From: Monosiga brevicollis MX1
Lineage: Eukaryota; Opisthokonta; Choanoflagellata; Craspedida; Salpingoecidae
Length of the DNA: 64,000 bases
Direction of reading: 5' to 3'
NCBI RefSeq assembly: GCF_000002865.3
Contig: NW_001865039.1
Coordinates: forward strand, 616,527-680,526
Shown here: positions 14,601 through 26,282 of the stretch, in pieces
Numbering within the stretch: position 1 is the stretch's first letter
Layout: the number at the start of each line of letters is the position of its first letter
Notes under the pieces: generated by a model
Seen by the model: the letters and a program-made list of their open reading frames with translations, nothing else
What the model was told of the DNA's origin: nothing
The model's database searches: none
Translations under genes and position numbers: made by a program

Positions 14601-17600
14601 TCGCACGAGCGTTCTCGAAGAACATTCAGGTACGGTTCACACGGCGAGGCACAGCCTGCATTTGGAGATGCCTGCCTCTCGTTGTTGTCATATTTGTGCT
14701 TCAGCTTCTCTTCGCACAGTCTACCGTTGACGTTTGCGGCCCCACCGTGCTCACCTTGACTTTCATGATGCTTTTTCTTTCGTGTCTGTGGCGCAGTTGC
14801 CGGGGTGGCCGACTTCAAGGACAAGCAACGCTTGGGCACACCGGATTACATGGCACCGGAGGTCATTACAGGTCAAGGCTACGGCAAGGCGGTTGACTGG
14901 TGGGCCATTGGCATCATTCTGTACGAGTTCCTCTACGGTGCCCCGCCCTATTCGGGTGATACTGTTGAAGAACTGTGGGACCAAACCCTGAATGCCCCCG
15001 TTGAGTTTCCTGAAGATGATGAGGACGACGAGGACGAAGAGAATAGGCAGGATCCCTATTACGTCATTCCAGAGGCCCGGGATCTCATTGAGCTTCTTTT
15101 GGAAAAGGACCCCGCTCGCCGTTTGGGTACCCCGCCACCTCCATCCCACCTCGCATCCTGGGAGCAGGTCATGCCTGGGGCCTACTATGTCAAGGAACAT
15201 GTCTTTTTCGTCGTCGAGTTGATGCACGAAGAGGGCGCCATCGATTGGGACAACTTGCTGCTCGAGACGGCGTGCTTTGTGCCCGTGCTGGACGATGATT
15301 TTGACACGTCCTACTTTGACACCCGCCAAGATCGTTACAACCACCAACTCAGCAGCTCCTCCTCCGACGAGGAGAGCAATGACAGCTCGTACCAGGGGGA
15401 TCAGTTTCACAACTTTAATTGCATTCACCCATCCTCGGCCTCGGCCACCCCAGGCCCCGGAAGCTCGCCGATCATGAGTCGCAGTCGGCGCGCCTCACGA
15501 ACCATCAACGCCCTGTTGAACGACAGGCACGAGGGTGCGAGTATCATGTCACCGCGGTCACCGGGTGATAGCATTCGTTACCTGCCTCGCCCCTCCAGCC
15601 AGCAGTCGACGCGCCCGGTGCCCCTCGAGCCGGACCGCCGACAGGCCAGCCAGTCAGCGCCCAGCTCCCCGCCTGCCGTCTCTCGCAACAACTCAAGCCA
15701 CGATGTCTTTAGCTTTGCCACCCCGGATACAAGCCCCCGCCTCGAGCGCAAGGATTCGCAACCCGTTTCCAACCTGGCGCACGAGCTCAAGCTGCGTCTT
15801 ACGCATCCGCGTCCCACTGTCAAGGTCGAGGATACAGCCAGCAGTCAGGCACCCGGGGCAACAGCTGGTCTGGCCTCGCCGCTCAGCTCCGGCACGACGT
15901 CCGAAAGCAATTCTCGCACGGCTTCCTTGCACCAGGTGGAGCGGCGCAAGGAGTCTGGCTTTGGCACTTCGTCGCCCAGTTCGCTTAACGTGACGGTCGA
16001 CGAGCCCAGCCCCTCGGTCATCCGCATTTGTTTACCGTTTGACGAGCAGATGAAGTACGGGTTTACGATCCGAAACACTTTCATGGGTGCGCGCAAGCAC
16101 CGCGTGTGCCGCGTCGCGCCTGGCAGTGCGGCAGAGAAGAAGGGAATTCGACCTGGCTTCGCGCTGTTGCGCGTGGATCACAAGGATGTGACCAAGTTAC
16201 GCCAGCAGCAAGTTGGTCGCATGATGCAGGCCTGCTGGGGTCGTGAAACCGTGCTTGACTTTGAAATGCCGAGCAAAGCGTCTCGCAAGAGCAAGTCACC
16301 GCGCGTTCGAAAGAGCACGTCCTTGACCTCGTCTCTGCGCCGGTCTCTACGTCGTCGTAAGAGTACTCGTGACCTTTCCAAGTCACCTTCTGTCACCGAG
16401 TCACCCAACAACTCCCCTGCGGGCAGCCTCCACAAGTCCCCTGTCAGCAGCTTGCGGGCCACACGGACGGCCAGCAATCTCAGCACGGCCACGCTGTTTG
16501 ACAACGTCGGTCCCAACAACGAGTTGGAGGTTGGGCCAGAGGATGGTCGAGCTTCTCCATCTTTTGGACGCACAACGAGCGATTATGGCCGCCTCCCAGA
16601 GCGGCGCCAGTCTGGTGGCGCGACGCGGGGTTCGTTACGACGCATTTTGCGGCGCTCGCGGCGTGGGTCGTCAAGTCCCCGCAGCGAGTCTCCCATCAAC
16701 GGCCGCCATCGCGAGTCATTCAGCCAACCACCCGAGCTGGATCGCTGGCCACGGCGTGTGGAGGAGGAGAACGGTTTTGTCTCGGAGCATCGCGAAGCCA
16801 CGAGCCCTCCGCAGCGGCCCCACTTCCCGCGCTCTGCGCGCCGGTCCTCGCTCGGTGCCATCACCGTGTCGTCTCCCTTGGGCCTTTCGCCCTCCTCGTC
16901 GCCCTTGTCAGGGAGTCCCACGCGAAGCCCAAACCCTGTGGCTATGGCATCGGGTGCCATGCCCGAGCCCATGTCTCCAACTGTGAACAGCGGAGGTCTG
17001 CATGGCTCGAGTGCTATACCCACTGCCGTGCCGAGCAACGCGGGTGGCGTGTCGAGTGGAGGCGTTGGGATCACCTCACCACTTCAAAAAGAACGACGAA
17101 GCGGTAGCTCACGGCAAACGAGCCCGCTCTCGTCACCATCACACACGCCACCATCGACGCCGCGTGCTACCAAGGTTCATCAACACGTGAGCGAGCATTC
17201 GAGCTTGCGCATGGCCATGTCGCCACGACATCTACGTGAGGGGGCCACGTCTACGACTTCGCAGTCCACCGCAGCCTCGGTAGCTTTGGCCTCAACTTTG
17301 AGCCCCACGCCCCGTATGGGGATCCATTCTCCTTTGCTGAGTGCCAACGTGCCTCCCCGCTCCCCGGCCGAGTACTCGGAGCCGGAGTTGGAGGTTGCGT
17401 CTACCCGTCACCTCTCACTGGAGCATGCCCAGTTGCAGCAGCATGTGTCTGGGCAGCCGCAACATCGCCACTCGGCCTCGTCTCGGCTGGCTTCGACTCC
17501 AGCCCACGAGTCGGACGGTGCGTCACCAGAGCGACCGCCGGCATCCCGAGGACAGCGTTCTTGGGAGAACGTCGTCTTGCAGCTCGATGCCTTGTTGAGC

Positions 17601-18440
17601 ACACCCGCTGAAACCACCTCAATGGGGTCAGGTTCGCCCCCGACAGCGGATGGTCGTGGCGCTGCTGACAACGGCGCCCGCAGCTTGCCTGGTTCGCCGC
17701 GGGGGCGCCGCGGTCGCGATGTGGGTGCGCCCATGGGGCGCGTTCGTGAGGGCGTGGCGACCACGGCAGCGGACTTGGCAGAAGATCACACCTTGCCACT
17801 GTGGACCTCCTCGCATGGCAGGGGCGAAAGCAGGGGTGATGCTGATGCCGATGACGCAGACGAGGCTTTGGACTCGGTCGAGACACGGCGCTGGCAGCCG
17901 TCTCCACCTTCGGTGCAGTTGGTGGCACCGCGACACACATCTGCGCCACCGACTCCGCTGCCGGGTCACGGGCATCCTTCTGGCCGCTTGAGCACGGGTA
18001 GCTTGGGGTCGACCAGTATGGCCGCACAGGGCACGGGCGGAGCGGGTTCATCTGCTGCTGCCATGGCCGTTCCGCTTGTGCGAGGCGAGTCTTTGGAGAC
18101 CCGGCCCATGTCGGCGGAGGTTGTGAAGGATTTCCATGCACAGCTGCGTCAGTTGCGGCGCAGTCGCCGCCGCAGCAGCGGGCAGTCTGCGCGCTCACCC
18201 TCACCCGTCTATCAGCGGGCTGTGAGCGGTCCATTGCATGGCATGAATGGGGGCTCGGGTCTTGCGCCCGTGCCCAGTTCGACCGTGCGCACACTGCGTC
18301 GCTCGGGTCACGCAGCACGGGCGCTTTCAGACGTGGACTCTGACGCGGCTACGCACCAGTCTTCCTCCAACAGTTTGGCGTCGTCGCTGGCCGACAGCCT
18401 ACAGCAGCGCCGTCGTCGCGACCGCGAAACTGTGGTGTAG
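11675..18440 (+). CDS. MAST-family serine/threonine kinase with DUF1908 and PDZ domain
   Basis: Likely exons: 11675-11701, 11771-11835, 11957-11993, 12158-12274, 12425-12499, 12666-12747, a piece near 13057-13123, then 13220-13432, 13565-13805, 13922-14629 and 14797-18440. Order of domains: a Ser/Arg-rich N-terminus, a helical DUF1908 (IEWCGKQEMNSQF to RFLECLEPG), an AGC kinase, and a PDZ domain (YGFTIRNTFMGARKHRVCRV, GIRPGFALLRVD). A Ser/Pro/Arg-rich tail of about 750 residues without recognisable domains follows. The kinase has the Gly loop LLSAGAYGGVWLAV, VAIKVL, HRDLKPDN, TDFGLSK and GTPDYMAPE, and the AGC tail has the MAST-typical DDDFDTSYFDTR. The C-lobe carries an acidic insert (EDDEDDEDEENRQD). 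MAST kinases associate with microtubules and PTEN in animals. The exon chain between 12748 and 13220 is unresolved: two phase-compatible solutions exist, so residues there are uncertain. Alternative first exons are possible. Confidence 0.9.
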
Positions 18441-21400
18441 CTCTGACTGGTTTGGAGCTTGCGCGCGGGAGGACATTTATCGTTTTTTTTTTTAACTTGT
18501 TGATGTTAGCATCATTGTTTGTGCTCTTCTCGCGCTTGGCTATTGTGTGTCTGGGCGACCTCGTGTGTTGGGCGAGCCCGTGTTTTCGAGTGGAAGGCGT
18601 TTGATTTGCTGTGACATAATATATTTTGTTTGTTCAACATGACACGATATTAAGATAGAGTTTTGTGTTTTTTGTTTTTGTTTGTGGCGGCGCTTTTCTG
18701 CTCTTGTTGTTGCAAGAGTGAAGGAAGGGGGCCTTTTGAATAGTCTTTCGCTCATGGAAGGGTCACGTTTCTGCCGCCTTGTTTGTGTGAGCGTCTGGAA
18801 ATAAAGATGCGCCAGCTCTAGATGGCCCACAAAGTCGGAGCAGAGAGAGATTCAACATGTCCTTTTGTTTCTCAGAACAAGCCCAAAGTAGCTTGAGCTG
18901 TCTGTTTGTGGTGAAGGCCGATGGGGCATTGAAATTTTTTTCTACCTTTCTCATTTGGTAACGAATGGTGAAACAGGGACGCAAGGGTTTTCGTTTGTTT
19001 GTCGTCTGGTAACGGTTGGCTGCCCACGTCACCTGCCACGTTGCACCAATTGGATACACACGTCGGCTTTCCCCACGAAAATAGTGCACATGTTTAGAGG
19101 TAGGGTGCGAGTCCATGTGTGTTTGCCAGCTGCCACCAAGCATGCCTTAGTTTCGTCACTCAATTTTGTTGTTCTTTCGCTACCACATGACCCTCACTCA
19201 CTCACAAACTGAGCGCATGGTTGTTTCATGTTACTCTCTCTCTGGAAGAAGAAGGGGGAACACGTTCCTCCTCGCACTCACGTTACCGGTTGCTTCCTTG
19301 ACCTTATGCCGCACCCACCAACCCTTGCTTGAGGATGATGCGGGATGGTGGTGCATCTGTCGGGGGTAGGTACAGTTTTGTTACCTTGCACGTTTTGTGT
19401 GCCACCCACCCACACCATCACGATCCTGTTTGCTTCCTTCCTTTTGTTCTCCCTTTTTGTCGCTTGTTGGTCCCTTCACCTTTTGCCCTGTGCCCTTTTG
19501 ACTTTTTTTTTTTTTTTTTTTTTTTTTGAGATTTTTTTTTTCCCCGCTTTGGTTTTCGTGCTGGGTGGGTGACAAGGGTGAGATGGGTGATGATGGGGTG
19601 ACGGTTATCCCTTCTCTCCTCCCCTTGTGTATTTTTTCCACCACCCTTTGTGGGCACATCGTGCTTCTTGGGGCTCATGGCCGTTGGGGTGTGTATAAAT
19701 GTCTCTCTCGCTGTGTGAACAACAAGAACAACAACAACAAGAACCATCAGCCCAAGTGACACCCTCTCCCCTCTCTCTGCGGTCCCCCCCGCTCAGGTAC
19801 AAGGACATGGCACACGGCCTTGCTCGCTTCTTTGTGTGCCCTCCTTCCCTACTTCTTCTTCTTCTCGACCCGCGCACACGGACACACACGGACAAACAGA
19901 CACACGCGCACATTGGCACAAACCAGAGCGTCGGTAGAGCTCGCCTGCCGTTCGTGGTGGCCTTGTGCATCCCCTCGCAACCCTGCTCTACCGGCGGCTT
20001 CGGCGGCTTTGTTCTTTTCCTGTCGCTGTGTACCGCTGTGCCGCTGTGCCGCTGCTCTACTGTGCTGCCGTGCCTGTGCGTTCTCTGCTCTCCGCTTGCA
20101 CGAGAGGCGTCTGCGTGTGGTAGGGTGGGAGGTGTCGCACCGGTCTGCCTTGCACCTGCCTTTGGTCAGGGCTTGCGTTTGTCCCGGTTTTGCTTTTTCT
20201 CTTTGTCCGTCTATCTCTGTCTCCTCTCTCTGTTTCTGTCTGTGTCTGTCTCTCCTGTGCCTGTCTCTATCTCTGCCGCTGCCTCTTTGCCTCGCTGCCT
20301 CTCTGGCCTCTCTGGCCCTCTGCCTGTCGCTATGTGTGTGTTTATCCCTTGTCTCTGTCTACTTCGCTTGGCAAGACTCAACAGCACAGGAGAGACAGGG
20401 GAAGGAAGGGACAGCAGGGGTCGCTTTTCGCAGCAGCTACACAGCTCTCACGAGAAGGCAACAACCATTGAGAGACAAGAGGGCGGTGTATGTGTTTATG
20501 TGTGGTGTGTGTGGTGTCTGTTCGACTGCTCATCTTGTGCATCTGCCTTCCTGTGTCACTTTCCATTTGTGTCCATTCACCACTTGATGGGGCCCAGCGC
20601 CTCGTTCAGAGCTGTGTTTGTGCGTGCTCATGTTGTTGTCACTCGCTCAATTCAATCTATAGAGCTTAGAAACCAACAAGGTCGCTTTTATCAGCGCCCC
20701 AGTTGGATAGCAGCGGTCTCCTTTTGGTCACATCCTCCTTTTCCCATTAGCTAGCAGGTTGGTGGCCCCTCGTCAAAGCTGGCTTGGTGAACCGAGTGCC
20801 GCCCGTCCACTCGTCTTCAGATGCACAATACTTTGCATACTCAAAGGGCGTGTTACACACTCGTCCTTTCGACTGACGTGGCTCGCCGACTTTGAGGCTT
20901 CAACTCCGTGCGGGCTTGGGTGTGCGTTTTTGGATTTTGGCCTCTCTTCTCGACCTCTCTTCTTCATCCCAGCTTTGCACACCCTGGCTCCCGCCTTGAT
21001 GATCTTCCATTGACTCGCTGCTTTGCCCCACTCTCGTCATCCATCCGCATTTGTGACTTAACCCAGCTCAATGCCTCTCAGCTTTCAGAGTAACGCTCAT
21101 TCTTGTGGACTCGGCTTTGGACTGTAGATCCTCAACAACGTTTCACGATAGACAACACATACTATCGCAAACCGTGCGATCACAGCGAGCTTGCAGTACG
21201 TCACACGAATGCTCGAACCGCTACCAGCAGACATTTTCATTAAGCAACTTCTAAAACCCGGCTTTCGTAGCTCAAAACTGTCTGTGTCTCGCTTCCTTTG
21301 ACGCACAGTCCGGCACGCGGTCCTGTCTTTTGATGAACGCTTAGGAGCCTACGAGCAGGGCTGGGTGAAAGTGGACTCCATTGCTTTCACCTGAAGAGTC

Positions 21401-21464
21401 TTTGTGTCTGTCATTGTCTTCTGGCTAATGTCAGCCCATCCATCCTCACGAGACTTCTGCATTC
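18441..21464. other. 3 kb intergenic region, pyrimidine-rich
   Basis: 3' flank of the kinase gene (a possible AATAAA at 18800-18805) and upstream region of the polyglutamine gene. T-runs lie at 19502-19527. From about 19700 to 20750 the plus strand is strongly CT-rich and open in two frames, but the translations are Ser/Leu/Cys low complexity with no domain, so I do not call a gene. This is more likely promoter and 5' UTR. Confidence 0.5.
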
Positions 21465-21528
21465 ATGGCTGCCATGTACGCGGCCAACTTTGAACATTTG
21501 CTTCAACTTCAACAGCAGCAGCAGCTGC

Positions 21529-21620
<92 letters not shown>

Positions 21621-23937
21621 CTTCAACAACAGCAACAACAGCAACAGCAGCAACAGCAGCCTTCCTCTTCTGCCTCAGATCGGTCAGCTGCAGCCCATAG
21701 CCAATATCCAGGCTTGTCCTCTTCCTCACATCTAATTGCCGAAGGCTCTGATGAATTCGGAGCCGCAACCACTTCAGCATTGAGCGAGCCCCAGCTTAAT
21801 AATCCTTCCAACTTCACTACGGCCATGCCCGGACCCACCGCCATGAATGGTGGTTTGGGTATGAATCCTTCTGGCCTCAACAACGCTCTCCTGGCGCTGT
21901 TAGCTAATAACCCAGGACTTGGCAACTTGTCTGGCCTACCTTCTTCTTTGGCACTCAATCTTCAGGCTCAGGCGCAAGCACAAGCTCAGGCCCAGGCGCA
22001 AGTCCAGCAAGTCCAGCAAGCTCAGCAAGCTCATAGTCAAAATCCGATGCACTTGCAATCCCAAACATCAGGCCAAGTTCAACCTCAAGGGCCTAACCAT
22101 CCTCTCAGTGGCATTCAAGCTGGTCATGCTGCGGATGCATCAACCATGTCCGGCTTGCCATTTAGCTCCTCAATGTTATTCCCTCAGCATCTCTGGCCAA
22201 GCCTCAGCTCATCTGCCTCTGGACCAACATCAGCCAGCGGTGCCGACTTTGCCCCGGGCGCAGCTACAACAAATAGCACTGCCGCTCTGGCAGCCGCCGC
22301 CGCCGCCGCAGCAGCAGCAGCAGCCAATGGTACGGCGGGACTCAATCCGTTTCAGCAGTTGGGCATGCAAGCCATGCAGTCAGCATCCTCCCAGAATAGC
22401 TCGGGTTTGCCCTCGAATTTGGCACGGGGCCCCTCTGGAGCATTGAGTGTGCTTGGTGGACCTCTCAAGGGCATGGTCGGAGGCATGATGCCTGGATCAA
22501 GTAATAGTGCTACGCCAGCGACCGGCGCATCTGGCAATGGTGCAGTCATGTCTCAGGCCTCCTCTCTAAACATGCCCTATCAAGGCCTAGCATGGCCTAC
22601 CAATGGGCCATCGTCGGCTCTTGTCAATTCCTTGTGGGGCTCTGCAGGGGCACCTTCGAGCATGACTTCCAGCAACGGAAGCGGCCCCATGCAGAATCCC
22701 ATGGACCTCTTGCGTCAGCAACTACAGCTTCAACAGCTGCTTCAGAACGGATCTTTGTTTCCGAGCAACTCAGGCTCTGGTGGACCGATGAACGGTGATG
22801 CTTTTGGTGCCGTGGCTGCTTTGGGTCATGCCACCAATTCCACGGCCCCAGCCTCGGTGCAATCTTCTACGCTAGGGTCCTTGCCCATGGTCCCTGGCGA
22901 GTCGGACGAGCGGGATCAACGTCGCCGGGAGCGAAATCGTCAAAAGTCGGTGCGCTACCGTCGCCGCAAGCGCATGCGTCTTGAGAATCTAGTCGAGGTA
23001 GCGCATGATTTGCATCAACATTGTCAGAAGCAGCACGAGCAGCTGCGTACGGCCTTAGCGCAACAGGGCGGGCCTGTCAAGTTGCCCGCTCTGCAGACAG
23101 AGTCGACACCGTCTGCGGGTGCCCACCAGCCCGTGGATGGAGGCAGCAAAGGCACGGAGGACACTGTGAATCATCAAAAGCAAAAGCCTCGTCTGAGTGA
23201 ATCAGATGCCAGTATCGACTTGGCTGGAACCGCTGACGGAGAGGATGATGGTACTGATGACTTGCCCGAGCTGTCTTTGTCCGTTCCCAAGACCGAAGCA
23301 GCTGCTCTGGCAGCGTATCAAGAACGCATGTCTATCATCCAGGGCTCCTTTGAAGAACCATACACCAAAGTCTCTCTTCCGGCTCGCCTCGAGGCGTGGG
23401 AAGCGGTGAGTCTTGCTTTCCCAGTTTGGTTGTTTGTTAGAAAGATGGTGGCAGTTGAAAAGCGCGGACGGCTGTTGTGTACCCGTGCATGTGCATGGAT
23501 TCTCACCTTTTGCGAGGGGCGCCCGTGCCGCTGCCATGTAGACACCCGAAGTACAGGCTTTGGATTTGGATACGCGCACGCGCGAGCGCAACCGCTTGCA
23601 CTCTCGTCTGTATCGGCGGGAGAAGAAACAAGAGCTGAAAATGTGGGAGCGCTTGGCCATGCGCCTCCACAACTTGCAACAACTACAGCTCCGGCTTTGC
23701 AAGCTGTATGGCCTCTCTTTGTCATTGACGGTTATCCCGTTTCAGGGTAGCAATGACCAGGCGGAGGAGACTTTGAGTGGAAACGACGGTGTTTCATCTC
23801 CCTTGTCGAGCACCTCGGGCGGCGATGCACACGGCAAGCCGACCGAGGCTTCTGGGGGAAGGGCTGCGCCACGCCGCAAGCTAAACACGCAGCATCAAAG
23901 TTCAACAACTGAACGTGACGGCGACTTGCGGCGTTGA
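21465..23937 (+). CDS. Polyglutamine protein with two bZIP-type basic regions, probable transcription factor
   Basis: Two exons, 21465-23405 and 23542-23937, phase 0 at the junction, 778 residues. A long Gln tract coded mostly by CAA lies near residues 14-65. Gln-Ala (QAQAQAQAQ) and poly-Ala tracts, and a long Gly/Ser/Asn/Met-rich low-complexity region, follow. At about residue 491 there is a bZIP-like basic region, ERNRQKSVRYRRRKRMRLEN: Asn at 0 and Arg at +8 as in bZIP factors, Leu at +18 and +25. A second one sits in exon 2 at about residue 664, ERNRLHSRLYRREKK, again Asn 0 and Arg +8, with Trp +18 and Leu +25. After each there are only two good heptads, so the zippers are short. Between them lies an acidic segment. 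The role as DNA-binding regulator is inferred from the motifs and the activation-domain-like composition. The 40-base stretch at 23708-23747 looks intron-like, but removing it breaks the frame. Confidence 0.75.
21520..21627. repeat. Coding (CAA)n trinucleotide repeat
   Basis: About 35 near-perfect CAA units encoding glutamine, continuing into mixed CAA/CAG. The repeat lies inside the first exon of the polyglutamine protein and should be length-variable. Confidence 0.9.
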
Positions 23938-26282
23938 CGCTGCTGCTTGGCGCTCAGCTTGTATTCCCCGTCTTGAGTGCCTCAATCTCCACTCCTTCCC
24001 TCACCCCCTCCATCTTCTTTCTCATTGCCTCGCCGCCACATGCTGGTTTTGTGGCGCTACGCCGGCGATGACAAGGACTCTTTTAATCTTTTGAGGGTCC
24101 CTGTCTTTGTCTTTGTCTTTGCTTATCATTGACTTTGTGAGGGAGCGAGTTGTGTTGTGCTTGCAAGCTCTCTCTTGAGCGCCGATTATCACGTTGTGTA
24201 GTCAATGTCCGTCACGGCAGAGACACGGGAATCAGTTCCCCTCCTCCTTCCTCTGCCTTTTCCTACGCTTTTAGTTGTTAGCTAGACACATCATGACGTT
24301 TTCCCGGCCGCTGTTCCGCCTGCCTGTCGCTTGGTCGGTGTCACGGCTGCCACACAGGTCGCTCTTGCCTTGAACCTTGGACTCGACATTCCTTGGCGTC
24401 GTCGTACTTTGATTAAGCATTGTCAAGCCCGCCACCCATGTGCGTGTGGTGCCCCCCCCCCCCCCCANNNNNNNNNNNNNNNNNNNNNNNNNNNNNNNNN
24501 NNNNNNNNNNNNNNNNNNNNNNNNNNNNNNNNNNNNNNNNNNNNNNNNNNNNNNNNNNNNNNNNNNNNNNNNNNNNNNNNNNNNNNNNNNNNNNNNNNNN
24601 NNNNNNNNNNNNNNNNNNNNNNNNNNNNNNNNNNGTTTTTTGTTTAAACATTTTAAACCCCCCCCCCCTTGGGGGGGGGGGGCCCCCCCCCCCCCCCCCC
24701 CCATACATGCGAATGTCTTTATGGGGCCGCGCCTCAAGCTCAAGGCGTCACACATTTTTCTCAATCTATCCCTCTCTCTACAACGTGGGTCATTCAAAAA
24801 TTTTCTCCCTTGAGGTGTCGTTGCATTTTGACAGGTGAGTCTGAAAGCCAGGTTGCACACTTCAGTCGATTATTGCATCATCCACGAGCAAGAATCCTTG
24901 TGAAATCCCACAAGTTTCACTGGGTAGCACACTTGTCGACGCCAGAAACGCTGACATCATGACAAACGGCGCCAAACGCGTCGCACTACGGGTACAATTA
25001 TCTTGCGGGTTTGCAACATCATGTTTCACTCGACGACCCACAATTAGTTCACTCTCAATGTCAGGAACCCTTGTCCACGACATCATGATTGGCATGATCA
25101 CCTTCTCGACTCTTTTCAAGCTTGCTAACCCACAAAACTCTTGCCTGATTGTGTGGGATCTATTGGCAACTCAATGCGCAAACACCTTCACTCTTTCAGC
25201 CCCCTGTCATCCCATCACATCGCATGCAAGGTACACGAATGTTCCTGATGGCTTGCTCATAACCTTTCCACCCTCCACACCTCGAACAAAAGGATTTCAT
25301 TGTGGTGTGGCTGCCATTTCCAACAGCACCCCCGTCCTTCCTCCACCGCCTTTTCGCTTTGAACCTTGCCCCGATCTGAACGCTGCTTCTGCTTGCTGGT
25401 ACTCTCTCTTTTCTTTCCTGCTTGTCTTTCTTCTCCTTCTCCTCCTCCTCCTCCTTCTTCTTCTTGTCTTTTTCTCGTTTGCTGTCTTGGCTGCCGCTGT
25501 TGTTTCGCGGGCTCTTGGGGGACTTCCTCCGGCCTTCATTGCGTGCTTGAAACCTCGAGCCACCTCTGCTTGAGCGACGCCGCTCTCGCCGTTTTCTCTC
25601 CTCTGAAACAGGTAATGCTGCACATGGTTTCTGACTCGTGGGTGATCACACATTCCCTCATCCCACACAGACGCGCGGCCACCCCTGTACGCTTGCAAGG
25701 AAAGATCCAAGTGGTCGTTGGGGGGGGCGGCCTCAGCGTTGATCAACGCCTTTTGTTGTCGTGATCCCTTCCTTCCCCTCGCGCAAGGCGTTGTTTTGGG
25801 CACGACCTTGGCAATCTGTTTCTTCCTTCCTCTTCTTTGGCTTTTGCTCACCACCCCCGCCCCCCCTTTCGTCCACGCTCTTGCAGAAGCCCTCAACCAG
25901 CGCTTCTTTCTTTTTTCGTTATTGGTGACAGGTGAGTCGCATTTATCTCATGTGCTCGACTTTACGCAACGAAATGTTTCCTGGAAGGTCTTTTCCTTTG
26001 GACTCTGATCAAGATCCCCCGTAAATGTACTTGGCTCATCTGGTCTCGCTCTCCTTTTCTTTCTCCTTCACCTTTTGGCCCCCGTTGCACACACACCGTT
26101 CTTTCTTTCTTTCTTCCTTCCTTCCTTCCCCCCTTTTTTTTATTCCTCCGTCGTCACCGACGAATCCTTGCATGATCATGCACGCGTCAGCTCAGGTTGG
26201 CGGTCGTCATGCGTGGCGCTCTCGAAAGACACACAACTTAAACAGACAACCGCTTGTACGCCCGACCCCCGCCGGCGTGGTC
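23938..26282. other. Intergenic region with assembly gap
   Basis: 3' flank of the bZIP-like gene, an assembly gap, then a pyrimidine-rich leader of the homeobox gene. An open frame at about 24959-25573 has no recognisable domain and ends in a poly-Leu tract from CTC/CTT repeats; I do not call it. In-frame ATGs at 26025 and 26172 precede the chosen start of the homeobox gene. Confidence 0.5.
24468..24634. other. Assembly gap (167 N)
   Basis: Run of N flanked by homopolymers: C-run at 24452-24466 on the left, and C-, G- and C-runs at about 24658-24701 on the right. The flanking sequence may be unreliable. Confidence 0.98.

Noticed and set aside
19699-20754. Plus-strand open frame of 351 codons
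   Set aside because: CT-rich sequence, open in two frames at once, translation is Ser/Leu/Cys low complexity without any domain. More likely leader or promoter sequence.
23708-23747. Possible 40-base intron (GTATGG to TTTCAG) in the second exon of the bZIP-like gene
   Set aside because: Removing it brings a stop within a few codons; the read-through frame stays open to a natural stop.
24959-25573. Plus-strand open frame of 204 codons
   Set aside because: No recognisable motif; ends in a poly-Leu run from CTC/CTT repeats, with a minus-strand Arg-rich mirror frame. Not enough to call a gene.
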